From positions 1 to 6,726 of the forward strand of contig JAEDJU010000071.1 of NCBI GenBank assembly GCA_016296195.1: DNA of 6,726 nt, in the 5' to 3' direction. This document shows positions 1 through 5,101 of the stretch, piece by piece. Below the pieces are notes generated by a model that was not told where the DNA came from, made no database searches, and was given only the letters and a program-made list of their open reading frames with translations. Every line of letters starts with the position of its first letter. Position 1 is the first letter of the stretch. Origin of the DNA: Candidatus Methanomethylophilaceae archaeon (GTDB taxonomy: Archaea; Thermoplasmatota; Thermoplasmata; Methanomassiliicoccales; Methanomethylophilaceae). The position numbers were made by a program, and so were the translations under genes.

Positions 1-680
1 GGACCTACTGTCTCCTCCATGTTGTTATCAAACCATGCTCTTGTTCCAGACAGGATGAAACTAGGTTTTTCATTTCCAGATTTAAGGAAAACCTCGTAGT
101 CGGGAGTGAATCTGCTACCCATACTCTGTGCGTTCTCGAACATCTGATACCACATGCTGTAAGCGCCATTTTCCGCTACCTGGTTGCATGCATAGAGCAC
201 CTTGTCCTGGGCTCCGCATATCAGTACTGCTTCGTAGTTACTCTTGTATCCGACTGCCATAGTGTCCAATGGATAAGTGCATGATGCTACTACAGAATCC
301 ACATCGTAGTAATTGATCATCATTTGTTGCTCGCGATCGACCATGCGTTGGATCCACTTCACGTCAGCTTCATCGACCTTTCCGTCACAGTTCGCATCGG
401 CCAGTGTCCTGCTTACAAGTTTCCCACCATATTCAAGGTAACAGTCGAAATAAACCGCGTCTTCTTCACCGGATATGATTTTCTGGACGAATTCGACATC
501 TCTTTGGTCTATGTAGTCATCATTGTTTGCATTACCGAAGATTGTCAGACGTCCTGTAAGGTCTGTACTGTCCCCATAGGTGGGTTTCTCATTCCCCCCA
601 CCGATTGTTAGTACAACGGCAACGCACACTATCAGGAGGATTACAACTACCCCTGCGGTTGCCACAATCTTTTTATCCAT
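1..680 (-). CDS. Membrane-anchored dockerin-repeat substrate-binding protein of a putative metal-complex ABC transporter (C-terminus beyond window)
   Basis: The frame is open for 226 codons from an ATG at 680-678 and leaves the window. GGTGAT at 684-689 (minus strand) is a good archaeal Shine-Dalgarno and fixes the start. Residues 4-26 form one hydrophobic segment (IVATAGVVVILLIVCVAVVL). Cys19 follows Val, so it is not a convincing lipobox, and an uncleaved N-terminal anchor seems likelier. Two dockerin/EF-hand-like loops follow: N50-N52-D54...D61 and D95-N97-D99-G100...D106, each leading into a short helix. From about residue 124 the sequence (SVVASCTYPLDTMAVGYKSN, then GAQDKVLYACN, then TPDYEVFL) resembles the first lobe of FecB/BtuF-type binding proteins for iron-siderophore or cobalamin complexes. 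The inferred role is extracytoplasmic capture of a metal complex; the ligand is unknown. A divergent methyltransferase of a type often found beside such transporters supports the assignment. The permease and ATPase would lie to the left, outside the window. The dockerin call is firm; the binding-domain call is moderate. Confidence 0.8.
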   Translation of the reverse strand, partial: MDKKIVATAGVVVILLIVCVAVVLTIGGGNEKPTYGDSTDLTGRLTIFGNANNDDYIDQRDVEFVQKIISGEEDAVYFDCYLEYGGKLVSRTLADANCDGKVDEADVKWIQRMVDREQQMMINYYDVDSVVASCTYPLDTMAVGYKSNYEAVLICGAQDKVLYACNQVAENGAYSMWYQMFENAQSMGSRFTPDYEVFLKSGNEKPSFILSGTRAWFDNNMEETVG

Positions 681-690
681 TATATCACCA

Positions 691-709
691 ATTGGATGTA
701 TAATCCAAT
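691..709. promoter_or_regulatory. Operator candidate 1: 19-base inverted repeat before the dockerin/binding-protein gene
   Basis: ATTGGAT-GTATA-ATCCAAT is a perfect 7-base inverted repeat with a 5-base spacer. It lies 10 bases upstream of the minus-strand start codon, just outside its Shine-Dalgarno. A near copy (17 of 19 positions) lies at 794-812 before the divergent gene. If the TATA box is the AT-rich block at 727-738, transcription would start near 706, inside this element, which suits repression. The DNA-binding partner is inferred to be the ArsR domain encoded next door. Confidence 0.6.
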
Positions 710-726
710 GTTCCATGTCAAAATAT

Positions 727-738
727 GTTTAATTTAAA
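727..738 (-). promoter_or_regulatory. Putative TATA box for the dockerin/binding-protein gene
   Basis: On the minus strand this reads TTTAAATTAAAC, preceded by CCTTT, which could serve as a BRE-like purine/T element. The expected start of transcription, about 27 bases downstream, is near 706 and gives a leader of about 26 bases containing the Shine-Dalgarno. A second AT block (ACATATTTTG, 719-728) is an alternative. Confidence 0.4.
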
Positions 739-752
739 AAGGTTATCATTAA

Positions 753-761
753 CTTATATTT
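753..761 (+). promoter_or_regulatory. Putative TATA box for the methyltransferase-ArsR gene
   Basis: CTTATATTT would set transcription start near 784, with operator candidate 2 at roughly +11 to +29. An alternative TATA-like core (TATATT) lies inside operator 2 at 802-807 and would start transcription near 831, just before the ribosome binding site. Either placement lets a protein bound at 794-812 block transcription. Confidence 0.4.
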
Positions 762-762
762 G

Positions 763-778
763 GAATGAAAAATCATTC
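763..778. repeat. 6-4-6 perfect inverted repeat in the divergent intergenic region
   Basis: GAATGA-AAAA-TCATTC is a perfect inverted repeat immediately downstream of the plus-strand TATA candidate, between the two 19-base operator candidates. It has a different core sequence from them. It could be a further protein-binding site; no partner can be named. Confidence 0.4.
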
Positions 779-793
779 ACATGTTAGGATGAA

Positions 794-812
794 ATTGGTT
801 GTATATTCCAAT
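794..812. promoter_or_regulatory. Operator candidate 2: 19-base element before the methyltransferase-ArsR gene
   Basis: ATTGGTTGTATATTCCAAT has 5-base inverted arms (ATTGG/CCAAT) around a 9-base centre. It matches candidate 1 (691-709) at 17 of 19 positions, in the same orientation and including the non-symmetric GTATA core. Its right edge is 35 bases before the start codon at 848. The two centres (700 and 803) are 103 bases apart. Confidence 0.6.
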
Positions 813-847
813 ATCAATAAATGAACTATTGAGGGGTCGTGTAACAG

Positions 848-1969
848 ATGTCCGATTTCAATCAACAGATCAGAGAGTATTGGGAGAAAAGGGCTAGAGG
901 ATACAGTCTGGCTACAAGATTATCTATCAATAATGAGAGAGACATGTTCAGGACCACATTGGAAGAAGTTCTGAAGGAGAGTCGCAGACTTGACGTTGTC
1001 GACATGGGGACAGGTGCCGGATATGCAGCCATTGTTGCAGGGATGATGGGGCACCATGTCATTGGAATAGATAATTCCGAATGCATGATCCAATGTGCTC
1101 GTAGAAATGCACATGATTTCCGCGTGGATGTTGAGTTCATTCAAGATGACATAAATAGGTCTATTTTTCCCAAGAGGTCTTTCGATGTAGTGATTGCAAA
1201 GGATGTCATCTGGTCTCTGGTGGATCCGGTGTCGGCATTTGTTGAGTGGACGACGCTATTGAAACCCGGAGGAACACTCATCATTGCAGATGGGAATTAC
1301 TATCTTGATCTGTATGATGATGAATATCGTAAGAAGACGCAGTACAATATCATGAAGCGTGGCAAGGATAACAATCTTCATGCTAAGACCAATATGGATA
1401 ATGTTGATTTCAACAGGATAAAGGAGTTGGCAATGGAGTTGCCTTTGAGTAGGATCCGTCGCCCTTCATGGGATGTATCTGTACTTCTTGGTCTTGGATA
1501 TGAGGATATCAGGGTGATATCGATGGATAAGACAACCTTCTCCACCCTTACGGAAGATGGTCCTATGATCCTGCCCTCCAAGTTCATGGTGGTGGCCAGG
1601 ATACCAAATGACTCTGATAAGGAAGAGAGAGGTAGAGAGGTTGTGGATTCCAAGATGATGGAGGCCATTTCCCAAAGGCTGAACAGGATGGATGAAGGGG
1701 TTCTCGAAGTATTGAAATCGTTGTCAGATCGCAACAGATTGAAGATAGCATATGGTCTAATTGGTGGTGCGATGACAGTATCTCAAATCTCCGATGTAGT
1801 TGGTATCTCTCAATCCCTTGTATCACATAACCTGAAGGTTATGAGGGACAGTGGAATCGTTGAATCCCATCGTGAGGGTAAGGAGGTCTTCTACTCACTC
1901 AAATACAGATATTCCATAGAATCTCTTCTCGGATTGCTCTATAGTATCTCCGATGGAAGGCCCACTTGA
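848..1969 (+). CDS. SAM-dependent methyltransferase fused to a C-terminal ArsR-type DNA-binding domain
   Basis: This 373-residue protein has two recognisable halves. Residues about 10-160 are a class I methyltransferase: motif I VVDMGTGAGYAA (50-61), the acidic end of strand 2 at D75 (IGIDNS), QDD at 99-101, FDVVIAKDVIWSLVDP (112-127) and LLKPGGTLIIADGNYYLDLY (137-156). The W-[ST]-L-x-[DE]-P and KPGG...D-x-N-[WY]-Y pattern recalls anaerobe methyltransferases often encoded beside iron-complex ABC transporters; their substrate is unknown to me. Residues about 284-352 are a winged helix: LKSLSDRNRLKIAYGL, recognition helix ISQSLVSHNLKVMRDSGIV, wing REGKEVFYSL. The ArsR alpha-3 cysteine pair (ELCVC type) is absent; that stretch reads MTVSQI. 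ATG at 848 follows GAGGGG (831-836) with a longish 11-base gap. The inferred role is a regulator sensing SAM, SAH or a methylated compound and controlling itself and the divergent uptake gene. An ordinary enzyme with an accessory domain is the alternative. Confidence 0.88.
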   Translation: MSDFNQQIREYWEKRARGYSLATRLSINNERDMFRTTLEEVLKESRRLDVVDMGTGAGYAAIVAGMMGHHVIGIDNSECMIQCARRNAHDFRVDVEFIQDDINRSIFPKRSFDVVIAKDVIWSLVDPVSAFVEWTTLLKPGGTLIIADGNYYLDLYDDEYRKKTQYNIMKRGKDNNLHAKTNMDNVDFNRIKELAMELPLSRIRRPSWDVSVLLGLGYEDIRVISMDKTTFSTLTEDGPMILPSKFMVVARIPNDSDKEERGREVVDSKMMEAISQRLNRMDEGVLEVLKSLSDRNRLKIAYGLIGGAMTVSQISDVVGISQSLVSHNLKVMRDSGIVESHREGKEVFYSLKYRYSIESLLGLLYSISDGRPT

Positions 1970-1979
1970 TGCGATATGC

Positions 1980-1987
1980 CTATAATG
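1980..1987 (+). promoter_or_regulatory. Putative TATA box for the Sel1/CC-CxxC gene
   Basis: CTATAATG begins 11 bases after the methyltransferase stop codon and is centred about 30 bases before ATG 2014. This implies a separate transcript with a leader of only a few bases. It argues against starting the Sel1 protein at TTG 1966 or ATG 1969, which would lie upstream of its own promoter. Confidence 0.5.
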
Positions 1988-2013
1988 TGGTCTCAGGATT
2001 ATGGGTCGTTATC

Positions 2014-2670
2014 ATGGTATCCGACAACCTTCTCCAGAACGCCGAGGCGGGAGATGCCCAGGCACAGTATCAGATCGGTATCAACTACCTGTACGGGACG
2101 GATGTCCCCAAGGACACAACTAAGGCCGCCGAATGGTTCGCAAAGGCCTCTGAGCAGGGATTCCTCCCGGCGAAGAGGGAGTACGCCATCCTGCTCGCAT
2201 CCGGAGACGGCGTGGAGCCCGACATGGAGAAAGCCGTCGAGTACCTCAGTCTCGCCGCAGACAATCTGGACCCCAGTGCCCTCTATCATCTCGGACTCAT
2301 GTACGAGATCGGGACAGGTGTCCCCAAGGACCTCCAGAAGGCCGTGAGAATGCTCGCATACGCCGCTGAGATGGGCTATCCCGGTGCCGACATCGATGCC
2401 GAGAGGATCGACAAGATCCTCACCGAGGAGAGGAACAGGAACCTCCGTGCAAGGCCCATCCTGAAGCTCCAGATTTCCGATGTCGATGTGGAGGCCGCAT
2501 GCTGCAAGCGTATGCTCGATTCCCTTCTGGAGCAGGAGATCGTCTTCATCGACTCCTACAAGGGTCCCGCTCTCCTGGGAGAGGACAAGGACGGCATGGA
2601 CACCGTCCTTGAGTGCTGCCCATTCTGTGGTGCAAGGATCGAGCTCGTGTCCCACGATAAGAAATACTGA
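2014..2670 (+). CDS. Sel1-repeat protein with C-terminal cysteine-pair (putative zinc-binding) segment
   Basis: From ATG 2014 this is 218 residues with no signal peptide or membrane segment, so probably cytoplasmic. Three Sel1 (alpha/alpha TPR-like) units are phased exactly 36 residues apart, with anchor alanines at 17, 53, 89 and 125: AQYQIGINYLYGTDVPKD, then AKREYAILLASGDGVEPD, then ALYHLGLMYEIGTGVPKD. A linker leads to a C-terminal part with C163-C164 and C201-C202-P-F-C205-G; this spacing suggests one bound zinc or a redox-active cluster, which is inference. Sel1 arrays generally act as protein-binding scaffolds; the partner is unknown. The frame stays open back to TTG 1966, but the added 16 residues carry no Sel1 sequence and would cover the TATA box. 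The GC-rich codon use contrasts sharply with the upstream gene. The stop lies one base from the stop of the convergent Sel1 gene. Confidence 0.85.
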   Translation: MVSDNLLQNAEAGDAQAQYQIGINYLYGTDVPKDTTKAAEWFAKASEQGFLPAKREYAILLASGDGVEPDMEKAVEYLSLAADNLDPSALYHLGLMYEIGTGVPKDLQKAVRMLAYAAEMGYPGADIDAERIDKILTEERNRNLRARPILKLQISDVDVEAACCKRMLDSLLEQEIVFIDSYKGPALLGEDKDGMDTVLECCPFCGARIELVSHDKKY

Positions 2671-2671
2671 T

Positions 2672-3622
2672 TCAGCTGAGGACGTGCTTCGCGTCCTCGT
2701 TGCCCAATTCCGCGGCGAGTTTCAGGAGCCCTATGCCCCTGTGCTCGTCGCGATGAACCCCTTCTCCGCTCAGATACATGATCCCGAGGAAGTAGATCGC
2801 ACGGTCGTTCCATCCCTTCGCGGCCTCGGAGAAGAGGTTGCGTGCCTTGAACAGGTCCTTCTCCACCCCCTTTCCGTAATAATACATGAATCCCAGATTG
2901 TACTGGGCATCGGTGTTCCCTCTGCTTGCGGCGGCACCGAACATCCTGGCGGCCAAGGTGAAGTCCTGTCTGACGCCGTTGCCTTCAAGGTATCTCATCC
3001 CCAGGGAGTACAGGGCGGTTGGGTTACCTACCTGTGATGCCCTCGAATACAGGTCCAGTGCCTTGACATCGTCCTTCGGGACACCGTCTCCCTCCTCGTA
3101 CATGTGTGCGAGGTTGAACATCGCATCCGGATTCCCCTGTTCGGCGGCTTTGGAGAACAGTTTCGCCGCCTCCTCCTTGTCCTTCCTCACACCCCAGCCG
3201 TTGAAGTACAGGTTCCCGAGGTTGCATTGGGCTCCGGAGTGACCCTTGTCCGCTGCCAGGAGGTACCATTTCGCCGCCTCCATCTTGTTGATCGGGATAC
3301 CCTCTCCCGTGTCGCACATGTAACCGAGTCCGTACTGTGCCTCGACATAACCCTGATCGGCGGCCTTCCTGTACCATTTAATGGCCCTGATCTTGTCCGT
3401 TGGGACACCCAGTCCGTAACAGCAGAAGTATCCGAATGTGTACTGGGCCTCCATCACCCCTTTCTCGGCGGCGAAGCGTGTGAGCTCTGCGGCCTTGACG
3501 AGATCCTGTTTGACGCCGTCACCCTCGAAGTATCTCTTTCCGAGGATGTAATGGGCCTTCGGTTCTCCGCGTTCGCAACGGGCCTCCAGCTCGTATATGG
3601 ACGGGGCGCTTGCAGAGGTCAT
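2672..3622 (-). CDS. Sel1-repeat scaffold protein, eight units in exact 36-residue register
   Basis: This 316-residue protein is almost entirely Sel1 repeats. Anchor alanines fall at 23, 59, 95, 131, 167, 203, 239, 275 and 311, every 36 residues with no insertion or deletion, giving eight full units and the beginning of a ninth. Typical units read AQYGLGYMCDTGEGIPINKM and AMFNLAHMYEEGDGVPKDDV, with the usual AxxWYxxAA and AAEQGN elements. There is no signal peptide, so it is probably cytoplasmic, unlike many secreted bacterial Sel1 proteins. Sel1 superhelices mediate protein-protein contacts; no enzymatic motif is visible. ATG at 3622-3620 has no Shine-Dalgarno, but a TATA box is centred about 28 bases upstream, fitting a leaderless message. 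It converges on another Sel1 gene and diverges from the coiled-coil operon. Confidence 0.92.
   Translation of the reverse strand: MTSASAPSIYELEARCERGEPKAHYILGKRYFEGDGVKQDLVKAAELTRFAAEKGVMEAQYTFGYFCCYGLGVPTDKIRAIKWYRKAADQGYVEAQYGLGYMCDTGEGIPINKMEAAKWYLLAADKGHSGAQCNLGNLYFNGWGVRKDKEEAAKLFSKAAEQGNPDAMFNLAHMYEEGDGVPKDDVKALDLYSRASQVGNPTALYSLGMRYLEGNGVRQDFTLAARMFGAAASRGNTDAQYNLGFMYYYGKGVEKDLFKARNLFSEAAKGWNDRAIYFLGIMYLSGEGVHRDEHRGIGLLKLAAELGNEDAKHVLS
2678..2698. other. Hairpin at the junction of two convergent genes
   Basis: GAGGACG (2678-2684) and CGTCCTC (2692-2698) pair perfectly around TGCTTCG. The structure lies in the last codons of the minus-strand Sel1 gene and just after the stop of the plus-strand one. 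An 8-base palindrome TCAGCTGA (2672-2679) covers the minus-strand stop. No strong T-run follows on the plus strand; on the minus strand a T-rich stretch follows at about 2660-2672. It may help end both transcripts. Confidence 0.35.
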
Positions 3623-3645
3623 GATGTAGGAACCTCATTGCAGGG

Positions 3646-3653
3646 TATTAAAA
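3646..3653 (-). promoter_or_regulatory. TATA box for the 316-residue Sel1 gene
   Basis: On the minus strand this reads TTTTAATA, flanked by CCC on each side. Its centre is about 28 bases from the A of the start codon at 3622, the usual archaeal TATA-to-start distance. This implies a leaderless transcript. Confidence 0.6.
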
Positions 3654-3714
3654 GGGTTAGAGGGTTGGATGTATGTTCTTACATAACTCCCTGTCCATAT
3701 CTTCCGAAACTCCC

Positions 3715-3722
3715 GATATATA
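3715..3722 (+). promoter_or_regulatory. Possible TATA box inside a small inverted repeat, upstream of the coiled-coil operon
   Basis: GATATATA is flanked by TCCC (3711-3714) and GGGA (3723-3726), so a dyad sits on a TATA box. It would start transcription near 3745 and give a 50-base leader. The competing TATA-like CTTATCTA (3761-3768) would start transcription near 3791, almost at ATG 3797, in line with the neighbours. Confidence 0.4.
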
Positions 3723-3760
3723 GGGATACATCGTGGAAACACGTGGATGCCAACATCGTG

Positions 3761-3768
3761 CTTATCTA
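3761..3768 (+). promoter_or_regulatory. Alternative TATA box for the coiled-coil operon (near-leaderless)
   Basis: CTTATCTA is centred about 32 bases before ATG 3797, which has no Shine-Dalgarno. This spacing is like that seen before the genes at 2014, 3622 and 5701. The sequence is weaker than TATATA at 3716-3721. Confidence 0.35.
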
Positions 3769-3796
3769 CGAGTAATGGCCATACCAATCCGATAGC

Positions 3797-4345
3797 ATGG
3801 ATGAAAACTACACCATCGACGATGCGGTGGAGGTCCTGAAGGCCACTGTCGCAAGGAAAGCCGACGAGATCGCAGCATTGGAGAAGAGGATGAACCGCCT
3901 CAGGAAGGAGGATTCCAGGGCCAAGACCCAGGAGCTCATCGACTACCTCCGTGCCGACAGGACAGCCTACATCACCGTCATCGCCGATATGACCGAGGAC
4001 GATTCCATCCTCGAGGGTCTCGACCTCGACTCCGAGAACACGGTTGAATGCCCCACCCTCTACGACCAGTACATCAACGGTCTCGACGCCGACTCACTGG
4101 AGAACGAGCAGGATGCGGAGGAGATCCGCGCCGAGTATTGCGACGAGGTCGTCGAGCTCATGTGTCAGGGCATCGGTGAGATGGCCCTCTCATCCAAGAA
4201 GCTCATGAAGCTCCTCGCCGAGGATGAGTACGCCTGTTCCGTCATCGGAGAGCTGATCTTCTACGACGACGAGCTCTACAATGCATTCAGGAAGATCACA
4301 GAAGCCAAGGCCGAGAAGAAGGCCAAGAAAAAGAAGAAGGATTGA
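3797..4345 (+). CDS. Charged coiled-coil protein of unknown function, first gene of a two-gene operon
   Basis: I do not recognise a family. The 182-residue protein has no signal peptide or membrane segment. Residues about 8-50 are strongly helical and charged with heptad-like hydrophobics (VEVLKATVARKADEIAALEK), consistent with a coiled coil. Residues about 60-115 are very acidic (MTEDD, EGLDLDSENT, ENEQDAEEI). Residues about 115-168 look like a small helical bundle (VVELMCQGIGEMAL, SKKLMKLLAEDEYACSVIGE), and the protein ends in a lysine run (EKKAKKKKKD). The acidic body with a basic tail suggests a protein- or nucleic-acid-binding adaptor; that is inference. ATG 3797 is chosen because no earlier start in frame precedes it and TATA-like elements lie upstream. 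The next gene starts two bases after the stop, so the two are probably co-transcribed. Confidence 0.8.
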   Translation: MDENYTIDDAVEVLKATVARKADEIAALEKRMNRLRKEDSRAKTQELIDYLRADRTAYITVIADMTEDDSILEGLDLDSENTVECPTLYDQYINGLDADSLENEQDAEEIRAEYCDEVVELMCQGIGEMALSSKKLMKLLAEDEYACSVIGELIFYDDELYNAFRKITEAKAEKKAKKKKKD

Positions 4346-4347
4346 TC

Positions 4348-5064
4348 ATGGTCAGCAGCAAGTACGACAGGGAGCTCAGGTTCATCGACAATGAGACCCG
4401 CAGACTCACAGCCGAACTTGAGGACCTCAGGGAGATGATGCCCCAGAACCCCCTCGATGCTGAGAAGAAGGCCGTCGATGTCGGTCTGATCGAGGAGAGG
4501 ATCGGGGAACTGCTGATGAGGAAGAAGGAGATCGAGGATTCCTTCACCGCAGCCGGAATGGAGATCCCAAACATCCACCGCAGCATCAATCTGAACACTT
4601 GCCGCGACACCGCCAGTTACGATGATGACGAGTGTCCCGTCGCACAGGTCAGGCTCGCCGACAAGGTCGCAGATGTGGAGGAGGCCCCCGTGGTCAAACC
4701 CGCAGCCGGACTCGATGAGCTCTCATCCCAGGTCGCATCGATCACCGATGAGCTGATGCAGATCGAGATCAAGATGTTGCAGGCGGAGATCGCCGATGAC
4801 GAGTCCGAGAAGACCAAGCTGTCCATGTGCGCCAATGCCCTCAGGACCAGGCGTGATGAACTCGTCCAACAGATCAAGGACATGAAATCCGCCCCCGTGG
4901 AGGAGAAAGCCTCCGGTGATGCTGATTCCGAGAGGATCACCGCACTTGAGGCGGACAACCGTGCGATCAGATCTCAGCTGGCTGGTCTCCGTTCGGATGT
5001 GGGTGAGATCAGGGACAGTCTCAGACAGATCCTCGAAGCCCTGAACCTGAACCAGGACGATTGA
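4348..5064 (+). CDS. Coiled-coil protein of unknown function, second gene of the operon
   Basis: This is a 238-residue cytoplasmic-looking protein with three predicted helical coiled-coil stretches: about 5-65 (DNETRRLTAELEDLREM ... RIGELLMRKKEIE), 121-180 (LDELSSQVASITDELMQIEI ... LVQQIKDMK) and 195-234 (ALEADNRAIRSQLAGLRSDV). Linkers between them are rich in Asp, Glu, Ala and Pro (about 85-120 and 181-194). No catalytic motif is visible. ATG 4348 is preferred over an in-frame TTG at 4342 that overlaps the upstream stop; AAGGATTGATC just before ATG partly matches an archaeal Shine-Dalgarno. The close spacing suggests that it is translated with, and perhaps binds, the upstream coiled-coil protein. 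A strong hairpin terminator follows. Its name would be 'hypothetical'; structural or chromosome-associated roles are possible but unproven. Confidence 0.82.
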   Translation: MVSSKYDRELRFIDNETRRLTAELEDLREMMPQNPLDAEKKAVDVGLIEERIGELLMRKKEIEDSFTAAGMEIPNIHRSINLNTCRDTASYDDDECPVAQVRLADKVADVEEAPVVKPAAGLDELSSQVASITDELMQIEIKMLQAEIADDESEKTKLSMCANALRTRRDELVQQIKDMKSAPVEEKASGDADSERITALEADNRAIRSQLAGLRSDVGEIRDSLRQILEALNLNQDD

Positions 5065-5074
5065 AAACAAACAA

Positions 5075-5094
5075 GGGGGTGTTCCCCCGTTTTT
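5075..5094 (+). terminator. Hairpin terminator between convergent genes, probably bidirectional
   Basis: GGGGG-TGTT-CCCCC is followed by G and TTTTT (5090-5094), 10 bases after the coiled-coil operon stop. On the minus strand the same stem is followed by TTGTTTGTTTTC, so it may also end the small convergent gene, whose stop is at 5102. Confidence 0.8.
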
Positions 5095-5101
5095 CCTCAA
5101 A

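Noticed and set aside
324..611. 95-residue plus-strand open frame
   Set aside because: It is the antisense shadow of the dockerin/binding-protein gene, which has a Shine-Dalgarno, anchor segment and two calcium loops on the minus strand; the shadow has no start signal or sensible composition.
681..847. Riboswitch or small RNA in the divergent intergenic region
   Set aside because: The inverted repeats are short, AT-rich and paired as DNA operator copies; no extended conserved fold or terminator is visible.
1966..2013. N-terminal extension of the first Sel1 protein to TTG 1966 or ATG 1969
   Set aside because: It overlaps or abuts the upstream stop, has no Shine-Dalgarno, covers the TATA-like CTATAATG, and adds no Sel1 sequence.
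1999..2655. 218-residue minus-strand open frame
   Set aside because: Antisense to the Sel1/CC-CxxC gene; long only because GC-rich codons rarely give stops on the other strand. The Sel1 repeats are unambiguous on the plus strand.
2672..3622. CRISPR or satellite interpretation of the 108-base periodicity
   Set aside because: The period is that of diverged coding Sel1 units in one open frame, not identical DNA repeats with spacers.
3104..3775. 223-residue plus-strand open frame
   Set aside because: Antisense of the eight-unit Sel1 gene and runs through its promoter; no recognisable sequence.
3623..3796. tRNA or CRISPR-like repeat in the divergent gap
   Set aside because: Only short dyads (TATGT-TCTT-ACATA at 3672-3685, CGTG-GAAA-CACG near 3732) are present; no cloverleaf and no spaced direct repeats.
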